Shown here: piece by piece, positions 1-7,031 of the stretch
Layout: each line of letters opens with the position of its first letter
Numbering within the stretch: the stretch's first letter is position 1
NCBI GenBank assembly: GCA_913053875.1
Contig: CAJXGN010000020.1
Location: 1-40,636, forward strand
Direction of reading: 5' to 3'
From: an uncultured Agromyces sp.
GTDB lineage: Bacteria > Actinomycetota > Actinomycetes > Actinomycetales > Microbacteriaceae
DNA: 40,636 nt
Program-made: the position numbers and the translations under genes
Notes under the pieces: generated by a model
What the model was told of the DNA's origin: nothing
The model's input: the letters and a program-made list of their open reading frames with translations, nothing else
The model's database searches: none

Positions 1-1
1 C

Positions 2-349
2 GACACCATCTTCAACGCCGTCTTCTTCGTCGTCCTCGTCTCGGCGATCACGCAGGGGCCCGTGCTGGGCCCCCTCGCGCGCCGCCTCGGCCTGGCCGGA
101 GGCGACGGCGGCCGCCGCCTCGGTCTCGGTGCGCGCCACCTCTTCCAGGAAATCGACCTGCCCGGCGCCGAGGTCGTCGAGCGGCAGGAAGGCCGCCTGC
201 TGATCCGCTTCGACCCCGGCGCCATCGCCGTGACCGACCTCATCGCCGCCGTCGTCGCCCGCCACCCGGTCTCCGATATCGCCATCGTCGAGCCGGACCT
301 GGAAGCGGTCGTCCGGGAGATCGTCGAGGCCGGCGAGGTGCGCGCGTGA
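2..349 (+). CDS. Partial hybrid ORF: cation antiporter-like N part joined to ABC-2 ATPase C-terminus
   Basis: The frame is open from the window edge, so the true start lies upstream. The first ~30 residues (DTIFNAVFFVVLVSAITQGP, then LARRLGLA) resemble the last membrane segment of NhaP/CvrA-type cation/proton antiporters. From about nt 140 to the stop the protein instead reads as the C-terminal tail of COG4586-type ABC-2 exporter ATPases (LPGAEVVERQEGRLLIRFDP, then VEPDLEAVVREIVEAG). Walker A, signature and Walker B motifs are all absent. The stop overlaps the start of the permease gene by 4 nt (GTGA), so the C-terminal part belongs to that exporter operon. I infer a chimeric junction somewhere between nt 90 and 150; a natural fusion is much less likely. 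Confidence 0.5.
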   Translation, partial: DTIFNAVFFVVLVSAITQGPVLGPLARRLGLAGGDGGRRLGLGARHLFQEIDLPGAEVVERQEGRLLIRFDPGAIAVTDLIAAVVARHPVSDIAIVEPDLEAVVREIVEAGEVRA

Positions 350-1152
350 GCGTCCGGGGGAGCCTGCCGGCGTGGGTGGAGATCGCGAAGGCGAACATTC
401 GCTGGCAGTACATGTACCGGTTCAACGTCGCTGTCGGCATCGTCATGACCGGCCTGACGATCTACCTGCTCACCGTCGTCTGGAAAGCGGCCTACGGCGA
501 CCAGGAGACCGTTGACGGCATCGCCATCGGCCAGATGCTGACGTACCTGACGATCGCCAACCTGCAGCTCTATTTCCTGCGGCCGGAGATCGCCGGCGAC
601 ATCCAGGCGCGCATCCGCGAGGGGCAGATCGGCTTCGACCTCAGCCGCCCGGTCAGCTATCCCAGCCAGCTCTTCGCCGGGGCGGCGGGCGACATGATTG
701 GCCTGCTGCCGATGCTCGTCGTCGCGCTGCCGGTCGCCTTCATCGCCGGCGAGCTGCGACTCCCGGCCTCAGCCGGCGACGGGATCGCGTACCTCGCCAG
801 CCTGCTGCTCGCGTGGGTGGTTGCCGTCGAGCTGAACATGCTGATCGGCCTCGTCAGCTTCTGGACGCTGGAGATGACCGGCTTCCAGATGGTTTATACC
901 CTCATCGGCAACTTCGCGACCGGCGCCCTGATTCCGCTGTGGTTCATGCCGGACGCGCTACGCCTGATCGTGCAACTGCTGCCGTTTCAGGCGATCGCCT
1001 ACGTGCCGGTGTCGATCTACGTCGGCGAGCCGGCCACCGGCGACATCGCCACCGCCCTCGCGCTCCAGCTCTTCTGGGCCGCCGCGCTGGTGCTCGTGAT
1101 TCGCTGGGTGTGGTCGCGCGCGATCCGCCACACCGTGATCCAGGGAGGGTGA
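346..1152 (+). CDS. ABC-2 type exporter permease (COG4587-like)
   Basis: This 268-residue integral membrane protein has about six hydrophobic segments (for example residues 25-50, 115-135, 145-170, 180-200 and 240-260). The pattern AWVEIAKANIRWQYMYRFNV near the N-terminus followed by 'YLTIANLQLYFLRPEIAGDI' is typical of the first permease of three-gene ABC-2 systems (ATPase, permease A, permease B). Such systems export an unidentified substrate. The GTG start overlaps the stop of the upstream ATPase fragment by 4 nt, so translation is coupled. Length and membrane pattern look complete. The substrate cannot be read from the sequence. The gene lies in the left segment, which I suspect belongs to a different genome from the rest of the window. 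Confidence 0.75.
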   Translation: MSVRGSLPAWVEIAKANIRWQYMYRFNVAVGIVMTGLTIYLLTVVWKAAYGDQETVDGIAIGQMLTYLTIANLQLYFLRPEIAGDIQARIREGQIGFDLSRPVSYPSQLFAGAAGDMIGLLPMLVVALPVAFIAGELRLPASAGDGIAYLASLLLAWVVAVELNMLIGLVSFWTLEMTGFQMVYTLIGNFATGALIPLWFMPDALRLIVQLLPFQAIAYVPVSIYVGEPATGDIATALALQLFWAAALVLVIRWVWSRAIRHTVIQGG

Positions 1153-1153
1153 G

Positions 1154-1351
1154 ATGCAACGCCTCGACCCCATCCTGACCCTCGCCGGCGCCTCGCCGCG
1201 CAGGAGCCGTAGCGGCGACACATTCGACTCCGGGGCTGCGCCCCAGCGCTCAGTGCAGGCTTTGCTCGCGCATCCGCCGACCGATGGGAGCACGGTGCGC
1301 AGCGAGCAATGTCGCCCGGTCCCCATGCTCGTTCATCTGGATACAGCCTGA
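1154..1351 (+). pseudogene. Truncated duplicate of the second permease gene start
   Basis: This ORF begins one base after the stop of the first permease, behind a GGGAGG ribosome binding site, with MQRLDPILTLAGAS. The same start recurs at 1353 as MQRLDAILPLAGAS. After about 14 shared residues it runs into a non-permease sequence that shows no membrane segments, and it stops after 65 codons. The site has the good ribosome binding site, while the intact-looking copy at 1353 has none. I therefore read this as a gene start broken by insertion of the structured element at about 1197-1352, and not as a functional small protein. Confidence 0.55.
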
Positions 1352-1395
1352 CATGCAACGCCTCGACGCCATCCTCCCCCTCGCCGGCGCCTCGC
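1154..1395. repeat. 43-bp imperfect direct repeat flanking a ~156-bp hairpin-rich element
   Basis: Positions 1154-1196 and 1353-1395 match with three differences in 43 bases. The sequence between them holds several inverted repeats: GGCGACACATT at 1214-1224 against AATGTCGCC at 1308-1316, TTGCTCGCGCA near 1262-1272 against TGCGCAGCGAGCAA at 1296-1309, and a tight GGGGC/GCCCC hairpin at 1232-1244. It encodes nothing recognisable. Its form suits a small non-autonomous element (MITE- or REP-like) that duplicated the start of the gene, although 43 diverged bases is long for a transposase target duplication. Slippage-mediated duplication is an alternative. Confidence 0.55.
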
Positions 1396-2723
1396 TGCGG
1401 TCGGAGTTCCAGTACCGCGCCAACGTCGTCACCAGCATCGTCGGCGGGTTGATCTACCAGCTCACCGGCTTTCTCGTCGTCTGGATCATCGTCGACCGCT
1501 TCACCGCGCTCGGCGGGTACGCCGCCGAGGCCGAGGCCGCGTCGATCGCGTCGAACCTGAACCTGCCCGACCGCATTCTCGACCAGCCGCTGAAGACCCT
1601 GTCGGGCGGCCAGCGCCGCCGCATCGAGCTCGCGCGCATCCTGTTCTCGGACGCCGAGACGATGATCCTCGACGAGCCGACCAACCACCTCGACGCCGAC
1701 TCGGTGATCTGGCTCCGCGAGTTCCTGAAGTCGTACCGCGGTGGCGTCATCGTGATCAGCCACGACGTCGAGCTCGTGGGCGAGACCGTGAACCGCGTGT
1801 TCTACCTCGACGCCAACCGCTCGGTCATCGACATCTACAACATGGGCTGGAAGCACTACCAGCGGCAGCGCGTGGCCGACGAGGAGCGTCGCAAGAAGGA
1901 GCGCGTCAACGCCGAGAAGAAGGCCGACGCGCTGCGTCAGCAGGCCGCGAAGTTCGGCGCGAAGGCCACCAAGGCCGCCGCCGCGCACCAGATGGTCGCG
2001 CGCGCCGAGAAGCTCCTCTCCGGACTCGAGGAGGTGCGCCAGGCCGACCGCGTGGCGAAGCTCCGGTTCCCGACGCCCGCCGCGTGCGGCCGCACCCCGC
2101 TGGCCGCGAGCGACCTGTCGAAGAGCTACGGCTCGCTCGAGATCTTCACCGCCGTCGACCTCGCGATCGATCGCGGCTCGAAGGTCGTCGTGATCGGCCT
2201 GAACGGCGCCGGCAAGACGACGCTGCTGCGCATCCTCGGCGGCGTCGACGCACCCGACACGGGCGGCATCGAGCCGGGTCACGGGCTGCGCATCGGCTAC
2301 TACGCCCAGGAGCACGAGACGATCGACGTGGCCCGTACGGTGCTGCAGAACATGGTGTCGTCGTCGCCGAACCTCACGGAGACCGAGGCGCGCAAGGTGC
2401 TGGGCTCGTTCCTGTTCACGGGCGACGACGTGCACAAGCCCGCCGGCGTGCTGTCAGGCGGCGAGAAGACGCGCCTCGCGCTGGCGATGATCGTCGTGTC
2501 GGGCGCGAACGTGCTACTGCTCGACGAGCCGACGAACAACCTCGACCCGGCCAGCCGCGCCGAGATCCTCGACGCGCTCGCGCACTACGAGGGAGCAGTC
2601 GTGCTCGTGAGCCACGACCCGGGTGCGGTCGAGGCGCTGAACCCCGAGCGCGTGCTCGTCATGCCCGACGGCGTCGAGGACCACTGGAGCGCCGAGTACC
2701 AGGAGCTCATCGAGCTGGCGTAG
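1353..2723 (+). CDS. Hybrid ORF: ABC-2 permease N-terminus fused to ABC-F ATPase lacking its first Walker A
   Basis: The ORF encodes 456 residues from the ATG at 1353; no ribosome binding site is visible. Residues 1-54 (MQRLDAILPLAGASLRSEFQ, then ending WIIVDRFTALGG) match the start of a COG3694-type exporter permease. From about residue 55 (GYAAEAEAASIASNLNLPDR) it is an ABC-F protein: signature LSGGQRRRIELARI, Walker B ILDEPTNHLDADS, the charged inter-domain linker, then a full second domain with Walker A GLNGAGKTT, signature LSGGEKTRLALAM and Walker B LLDEPTNNLD. The first ~150 residues of a normal ABC-F, including Walker A of domain 1, are missing. ABC-F proteins act at the ribosome and carry no membrane domain, so an in-frame permease head makes no biological sense. 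I infer a chimeric join at about 1512-1530. Confidence 0.7.
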   Translation: MQRLDAILPLAGASLRSEFQYRANVVTSIVGGLIYQLTGFLVVWIIVDRFTALGGYAAEAEAASIASNLNLPDRILDQPLKTLSGGQRRRIELARILFSDAETMILDEPTNHLDADSVIWLREFLKSYRGGVIVISHDVELVGETVNRVFYLDANRSVIDIYNMGWKHYQRQRVADEERRKKERVNAEKKADALRQQAAKFGAKATKAAAAHQMVARAEKLLSGLEEVRQADRVAKLRFPTPAACGRTPLAASDLSKSYGSLEIFTAVDLAIDRGSKVVVIGLNGAGKTTLLRILGGVDAPDTGGIEPGHGLRIGYYAQEHETIDVARTVLQNMVSSSPNLTETEARKVLGSFLFTGDDVHKPAGVLSGGEKTRLALAMIVVSGANVLLLDEPTNNLDPASRAEILDALAHYEGAVVLVSHDPGAVEALNPERVLVMPDGVEDHWSAEYQELIELA

Positions 2724-2733
2724 GCAGGGCTGG

Positions 2734-2759
2734 GCGGATGCCCCGGGGCGACGCTCCGC
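2734..2759. terminator. Probable bidirectional terminator between ABC-F and SURF1 genes
   Basis: The 39-bp gap between the two convergent genes contains GCGGA (2734-2738) and its complement TCCGC (2755-2759), around a GCCCCGGGGC palindrome (2740-2749). The left half recurs almost exactly at the next convergent junction (4989-5010). No T-run follows, as is common in actinobacterial terminators. Confidence 0.4.
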
Positions 2760-2762
2760 TCC

Positions 2763-3596
2763 TCAGCGCGTGCCGTCGAGGATGCCGTCTTCGACCTCGT
2801 CGTCGCTCGGCGCGCGGCGCCGGGGGCGCGGCTGGGGCTCGGGCGCCTCGGGCCCGTCCTCGTCGAGGGTGAGCGCGCGCCGCTCCTGGCGCGCCGCCCA
2901 GCCGAGGCCGATGAACGCCATGAGCGCGAAGACGAACCACTGGAACGCGTAGGACAGGTGCGGGCCTTCGTCGCGCACCGGGCGCGTCGCGGGCAGCGGC
3001 GGCTCGTTCGCCTCGGCGCCCGACTGCACGAGCAGGCCGTACGCGCCGGTGTACGCGGGCGCCTCGACCCGATCGGCGAGCTCGTCGAGATCGATGGTCG
3101 CGAGCAGGTCGTCGGTCGAGCTGCGCCCGGCGATCACGTCCTCGCCGGCCTTCAGCCGAGCGGCGACCTCGACCCGGCCGCCTGACACCGCGGGCACGTC
3201 GACCTCGGTGCCGTCGACCGGCGCGCTCACCCAGCCGCGGTCGATCATGAACACGGTGCCGTCGTCGAGGCGGAACGGCGTGATCACCTCGTACCCGGTC
3301 GCGCCAGAGTACGGCCGGTTGCGCACGAGCACCTCCTTGTCGGGCATCCACTCGCCGCTCACCGCGACGGGCAGCCACTTGAGGTCCTCGTCGAACCCCT
3401 CGAGGTCGGGAAGCGCCTCGTCGATCGCGACCGGGTCGGCGTCGTAGTTCGCGTCGATCCGCGAGACCTCGGTCAGCGCCTCGGCGCGTCGAGCGAGCTG
3501 CCATGCGCCCAGGCAGCAGCAGACGATCGCGAACGCGACCGTGAGGGCCAGGTACCCCGCCCAGCGCCTGCTGAGCAGGAACCCCCAGTCGCTCAC
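2763..3596 (-). CDS. SURF1 family protein (cytochrome oxidase assembly)
   Basis: The protein has 277 residues from a GTG start (MSDWGFLLSRRWAGYLALTV). SURF1 family proteins help to assemble the haem-copper cytochrome oxidase in the membrane. The sequence shows the family layout: an N-terminal transmembrane segment (about residues 11-31) ending in the GxWQ motif (LGAWQLARR), a large extracytoplasmic domain with VRNRPYSGATGYEVITPFRL and MIDRGWVSAP, and a C-terminal transmembrane segment (YAFQWFVFALMAFIGLGW). The tail is charged and probably cytoplasmic. Its start overlaps the stop of the upstream small gene by 4 nt (GTGA), so it is the last gene of a three-gene operon. I took the GTG at 3596 because longer in-frame extensions are Arg-rich shadow sequence. 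Confidence 0.85.
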   Translation of the reverse strand: MSDWGFLLSRRWAGYLALTVAFAIVCCCLGAWQLARRAEALTEVSRIDANYDADPVAIDEALPDLEGFDEDLKWLPVAVSGEWMPDKEVLVRNRPYSGATGYEVITPFRLDDGTVFMIDRGWVSAPVDGTEVDVPAVSGGRVEVAARLKAGEDVIAGRSSTDDLLATIDLDELADRVEAPAYTGAYGLLVQSGAEANEPPLPATRPVRDEGPHLSYAFQWFVFALMAFIGLGWAARQERRALTLDEDGPEAPEPQPRPRRRAPSDDEVEDGILDGTR

Positions 3597-3862
3597 CGCG
3601 CCTCCGCCGTCGTGTCGTCGTCGGGCTGTGGCGCGTCCTCGGGCGGCGGAGCGTCCTCGAGCGGCGAGACCTCGAGCGGGAAGTCGCGTGCGGCGAGGAA
3701 GTCGCGCAGGAAGCCGACGTGCTCGTCGCAGGCGAGCCAGGTCTTCCGCCGATCCTCGGCGTGGATGCGCGGGTTCCGCCAGTCGATGCGGTGCGTCGCA
3801 TGCGCGCGGCATCCGGCCCTCGAGCAGGTCTGCACGTCCGCCGGGGCGTCCAGTCCGATCAC
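3593..3862 (-). CDS. Small conserved actinobacterial Cys/His protein
   Basis: The protein has 89 residues from a GTG start (MIGLDAPADVQTCSRAGCRA). It has a CSRAGC pair, then WRNPRIHAEDRRKTWLACDE followed by HVGFLRDFLAARDFPLEV. The two N-terminal cysteines and the later CDEH could form a small metal site. Close relatives are common next to SURF1 in Microbacteriaceae and are often labelled 'acetone carboxylase', which I regard as a misnomer because no carboxylase domain is present. The C-terminus is acidic (PPPEDAPQPDDDTT). It overlaps both neighbours by 4 nt (GTGA), so the three proteins are translationally coupled. I infer a role linked to membrane or oxidase assembly from this context only. 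Confidence 0.7.
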   Translation of the reverse strand: MIGLDAPADVQTCSRAGCRAHATHRIDWRNPRIHAEDRRKTWLACDEHVGFLRDFLAARDFPLEVSPLEDAPPPEDAPQPDDDTTAEAR

Positions 3863-4149
3863 GGCGTCTCGTCCGTCCGCTCGCGCGGCGCCGTCGGCAG
3901 GATCGCGCCGGGCCGCTCCACGGCGCCCGGCCGCGACATGTTCACGTTCGCGAGCACGACCGCAACGTAGGGCAGGAAGATCGCGCCGGCGGCGCAGACG
4001 GCGAGCCACCAGCCCTCGGCCCAGATCATGCACACCACGCAGACGACGCGGATCGACATGGCGATCGTGTACTTGCGCATGCGCGATCGCCGCTCGTCGT
4101 CCGGAGACTGGGGGAGCGCGGTGAGCGATTGCGGATGCTTCATCTTCAT
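3859..4149 (-). CDS. DUF3099 membrane protein
   Basis: The protein has 96 residues from the ATG at 4149 (MKMKHPQSLTALPQSPDDER). A basic stretch RRSRMRKYTIAMSIR precedes two hydrophobic segments (IRVVCVVCMIWAEG and WWLAVCAAGAIFLPYVAVVL). A soluble C-terminal tail follows. This is the DUF3099 pattern; the family has no assigned function. An alternative start is the ATG six bases downstream, as the ribosome binding site is poor for either. It is the first gene of the operon with the small Cys/His protein and SURF1, and it diverges from fabG across 98 bp. Confidence 0.8.
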   Translation of the reverse strand: MKMKHPQSLTALPQSPDDERRSRMRKYTIAMSIRVVCVVCMIWAEGWWLAVCAAGAIFLPYVAVVLANVNMSRPGAVERPGAILPTAPRERTDETP

Positions 4150-4247
4150 GTGCGGGGCGAGAGCCCCTCCCTCAAGGGTACGTCCGTCGGAGCGCATGGG
4201 TGACGCCCTATGCTGAGACGCGGCCCGCACCCGAGGAACGGAGAACC
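4150..4247. promoter_or_regulatory. Divergent promoter region, DUF3099 operon and fabG
   Basis: The region separates two divergent genes. On the plus strand TATGCT at about 4209-4214 is a good -10 for fabG and leaves a leader of roughly 28 nt with a GGAG ribosome binding site just before the ATG at 4248. No -10 as clear is visible for the minus-strand operon. Confidence 0.4.
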
Positions 4248-4958
4248 ATGACCGACAGCCGCACCGTGCTCGTGACCGGAGGCAACCGGGGCATCGGCTA
4301 CGCCATCGCCCAGCGCTTCGTCGAGCTGGGGCACCGCGTCGCCGTGACCGCCCGCTCGGGCGAGGGCCCCGAGGGCACGCTGACCGTGCGCGCCGACGTG
4401 ACCGACCAGGCATCCGTCGACGCCGCCTTCACCGAGGTCGAGCAGCAGCTCGGGCCGGTCGAGGTGCTCGTCGCCAACGCCGGCGTCACGCGCGACATGC
4501 TGCTCATGCGCATGAGCGAGGACGACTTCACGAGCGTCGTCGACACGAACCTCACCGGCACCTTCCGCGTCGTCAAGCGCGCGTCGAAGGGCATGCTCAA
4601 GGGTCGCTACGGCCGCATCGTGCTCATCTCGAGCGTGGTCGGTCTGTACGGCTCGGCCGGCCAGGTCAACTACGCCTCGTCCAAGTCGGCGCTCGTCGGC
4701 TTCGCCCGCTCGGTCACGCGCGAGCTCGGCGCCCGCGGCATCACCGCGAACGTCGTCGCGCCCGGCTTCATCGAGACCGACATGACGGCCGCGCTCCCCG
4801 AGGAGCAGCAGGCGCAGTACAAGGCGAACATCCCCGCGGGCCGGTTCGCGACGCCCGACGAGGTCGCGCGCGTGGTGTCGTGGGTGGCGAGCGACGACGC
4901 CGGCTACGTGTCCGGCGCGGTCATCCCGGTCGACGGCGGCCTCGGCATGGGGCACTGA
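4248..4958 (+). CDS. fabG: FabG-like 3-oxoacyl-ACP reductase (SDR family)
   Basis: The protein has 236 residues. It is a classical short-chain dehydrogenase/reductase with an NADP(H) Rossmann motif TGGNRGIG (residues 10-17), the ANAG motif (77-80), Asn101, and catalytic Ser129, Tyr142 and Lys146 (YASSK). The C-terminus has PGFIETDMTAALPEEQQAQY and the glycine-rich VDGGLGMGH end typical of FabG. It probably reduces 3-oxoacyl-ACP to 3-hydroxyacyl-ACP in fatty acid synthesis; other SDR substrates cannot be excluded because no inhA or fab cluster is nearby. The ATG at 4248 was chosen over an in-frame upstream ATG because of its GGAG ribosome binding site and the family's usual N-terminus. Confidence 0.85.
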   Translation: MTDSRTVLVTGGNRGIGYAIAQRFVELGHRVAVTARSGEGPEGTLTVRADVTDQASVDAAFTEVEQQLGPVEVLVANAGVTRDMLLMRMSEDDFTSVVDTNLTGTFRVVKRASKGMLKGRYGRIVLISSVVGLYGSAGQVNYASSKSALVGFARSVTRELGARGITANVVAPGFIETDMTAALPEEQQAQYKANIPAGRFATPDEVARVVSWVASDDAGYVSGAVIPVDGGLGMGH

Positions 4959-4986
4959 CCCCGGCGCGACCCATGCGATGAGGGCG

Positions 4987-5030
4987 GAGCGGATGCCCCT
5001 GGGGCGACGCGCGCCCACCGGCATCCGCTC
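4987..5030. terminator. Bidirectional terminator between fabG and serB
   Basis: Two perfect 11-base arms, GAGCGGATGCC (4987-4997) and GGCATCCGCTC (5020-5030), are separated by 22 GC-rich bases. They lie in the 76-bp gap between the convergent genes. Both arms contain the GGATGC/GCATCC hexamer that is dense in this window. Confidence 0.65.
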
Positions 5031-5034
5031 GGGT

Positions 5035-5700
5035 TCAGCCGCGCTGGCCGAGCAGCGCGAGCACCGTCGAGAGGTCCGCCTCGTCGATCGCGACGTCGGC
5101 CTGCGCCCGCACCACCGGCTTCGCGCGGAACGCGACGCCGAGCGCCGCGGCGCCGAGCATCTGCAGGTCGTTCGCGCCGTCGCCGACCGCGATCGCGCGC
5201 GACGCGTCGAGCCCGGCCGCGGCCGTCCACTCGCGGAGCGCCTGCTCCTTCGCGGCGGCGTCGACGATGTCGCCCGTCACGCGGCCCGTCAGCGCGCCGT
5301 TCTGCACCTCGAGTCGATTCGCGCGGCAGTGGTCGAGCCCGAGGCGTTCGGCGATCGGGTCGAGCAGTTCGTGGAAACCGCCCGACACCACCCCGACGCG
5401 GCCGCCGAGCTCGTGCACGCGGTCGACGAGCTCCTGCGCACCCGGGGTGACCTCGACCCGCGTGCGCACCTCGTCGAGCGCGGCGACGGGCAGGCCCTCG
5501 AGCGTCGCGACGCGTTCGCGCAGGCTCGCGGCGAAGTCGAGCTCGCCGCGCATCGCGCGCTCGGTCACGTCGGCGACGTGCGCGCGCGTGCCCGCGGCAT
5601 CCGCGATCAGCTCGATCGCCTCGTCGACGAGCAGCGTCGAGTCGGCGTCGAGCACGACGACGAACGCGGCGCCGGCGCGCCGCTCGGTGCCGACGGTCAC
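5035..5700 (-). CDS. serB: Phosphoserine phosphatase
   Basis: The protein has 221 residues from a GTG start. It is a haloacid dehalogenase-type phosphatase that releases L-serine from phosphoserine, the last step of the phosphorylated serine pathway. HAD motif I is DADST (Asp18 nucleophile, Asp20), motif II is the serine in VVSGGF, and motif III is VGDGANDLQM preceded by a conserved lysine region (AAAKEQAL). It has the length of the catalytic domain alone and lacks the N-terminal ACT domains found in longer actinobacterial SerB proteins. The start lies one base after the glgC stop, so it is probably co-transcribed with and coupled to glgC. Confidence 0.88.
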   Translation of the reverse strand: MTVGTERRAGAAFVVVLDADSTLLVDEAIELIADAAGTRAHVADVTERAMRGELDFAASLRERVATLEGLPVAALDEVRTRVEVTPGAQELVDRVHELGGRVGVVSGGFHELLDPIAERLGLDHCRANRLEVQNGALTGRVTGDIVDAAAKEQALREWTAAAGLDASRAIAVGDGANDLQMLGAAALGVAFRAKPVVRAQADVAIDEADLSTVLALLGQRG

Positions 5701-5701
5701 G

Positions 5702-6949
5702 TCAGCCCGCTCGCCTGACGCGCGAGCCCTTGCCGACGACGGTGATGCCGCTCGGGGTCACGATGAACCCGCGCGAGCGGTCGAGCTCGGGCTCGACGCC
5801 CACCTGCGCGCCGGCCTCGACGACCACGTCCTTGTCGAGGATGGCGCGCCGCACGGTCGCACCGGCCTCGATGCTCGCGCGGTCGAACACGATCGAGTCG
5901 GCCACGTGCGCGCCCGAGCCGACGGTCGCCCACGGCCCGAGCACGCTGCGCTCGACGTGCGCGCCCGAGATGACCGAGCCGAGCGAGACGATCGAGTCGA
6001 TCATCGTGCCGAGCGTGCCGCGCGCGTCGCGGGTGAACTTCGCCGGCGGCGAGTTGAGCTGCTGGCTGAAGATCGGCCACTCGCGGTTGTACAGGTTGAA
6101 CACCGGCAGCACCGAGATGAGGTCCTGGTGCGCCTCGAAGAACGAGTCGATCGTTCCGACGTCGCGCCAGTAGTAGCGGTCGCGGTCGGTCGAGCCGGGC
6201 ACCGAGTTGCCGCGCAGGTCGTAGACGCCCGCGCGCCCCTGCGACACGAACGCCGGCACGATGTCGCCGCCCATGTCGTGGTTCGAGTCGGTGAGCTCGC
6301 CGTCGCGCAGCACCGCGTCGATGAGGGCGTCGGCGTTGAAGACGTAGTTGCCCATCGAGGCGAGCACCTCGTGCGGGGCGTCGGGCAGTCCCTGCGGGTC
6401 CTTCGGCTTCTCGAGGAACCGGTTGATGCGCCCGGGGTGCGCGTCGTCGACCTCGATGACGCCGAACTGGTCCGCGAGCGAGATCGGCTGGCGGATGGCC
6501 GCGACCGTCGCGTCGAGCCCCGACTCGATGTGCGCGTCGATCATCTGCCGGAAGTCCATGCGGTAGACGTGGTCGGCGCCGACCACGACGATGATGTCGG
6601 GGTTCTCGTCGTGGATGAGGTTGAGGCTCTGCAGGATCGCGTCCGCCGAGCCGGAGAACCAGCGCTTGCCGAGCCGCTGCTGTGCGGGCACGGAGGCCAC
6701 GTACGAGTTGAGGAGGCCGCTCAGGCGCCAGGTCTGGGAGACGTGGCGGTCGAGGCTGTGCGACTTGTACTGGGTCAGCACGACGATCTGGGTCAGGCCC
6801 GAGTTGATGAGGTTCGACAGCGCGAAGTCGATGAGACGGTACTGGCCGCCGAACGGCACCGCCGGCTTGGCACGATCCTCCGTGAGCGGCATGAGCCGCT
6901 TCCCCTCGCCGCCTGCGAGAACGATGCCGAAGATCTTGCGCGGGGTCAT
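5702..6949 (-). CDS. glgC: Glucose-1-phosphate adenylyltransferase
   Basis: The protein has 415 residues. It makes ADP-glucose from ATP and glucose 1-phosphate, committing carbon to glycogen or related alpha-glucans. The N-terminal nucleotidyltransferase domain shows [45 protein letters not shown] and FLEKPKDP. The C-terminal part is a left-handed beta-helix ([20 protein letters not shown], then hexapeptide repeats). Length is normal. It diverges from the glycogen synthase gene, the same pairing as glgC and Rv1212c in mycobacteria. A TACGCT hexamer (complement of 6956-6961) ends six bases before the ATG, with no ribosome binding site, so a leaderless mRNA is likely. Confidence 0.93.
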   Translation of the reverse strand: MTPRKIFGIVLAGGEGKRLMPLTEDRAKPAVPFGGQYRLIDFALSNLINSGLTQIVVLTQYKSHSLDRHVSQTWRLSGLLNSYVASVPAQQRLGKRWFSGSADAILQSLNLIHDENPDIIVVVGADHVYRMDFRQMIDAHIESGLDATVAAIRQPISLADQFGVIEVDDAHPGRINRFLEKPKDPQGLPDAPHEVLASMGNYVFNADALIDAVLRDGELTDSNHDMGGDIVPAFVSQGRAGVYDLRGNSVPGSTDRDRYYWRDVGTIDSFFEAHQDLISVLPVFNLYNREWPIFSQQLNSPPAKFTRDARGTLGTMIDSIVSLGSVISGAHVERSVLGPWATVGSGAHVADSIVFDRASIEAGATVRRAILDKDVVVEAGAQVGVEPELDRSRGFIVTPSGITVVGKGSRVRRAG

Positions 6950-7031
6950 GGCCCCAGCGTAGTCAGGTCGTCGCCCGAACCGTAGGGGTTTGACGACGGA
7001 TGTCGCGATGCGACTGCGCTAGGTTGGCGAC
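6950..7031. promoter_or_regulatory. Divergent leaderless promoters for glgC and glgA
   Basis: The 82-bp gap holds two outward -10 hexamers, each exactly six bases from its start codon: TACGCT on the minus strand (6956-6961) for glgC and TAGGTT on the plus strand (7020-7025) for glgA. Neither gene has a ribosome binding site. Confidence 0.6.

Noticed and set aside
1353..2723. A new class of membrane-tethered ABC-F protein
   Set aside because: The first ATP-binding half is missing, and the fusion point sits at a short coding sequence likely to be shared by unrelated genes.
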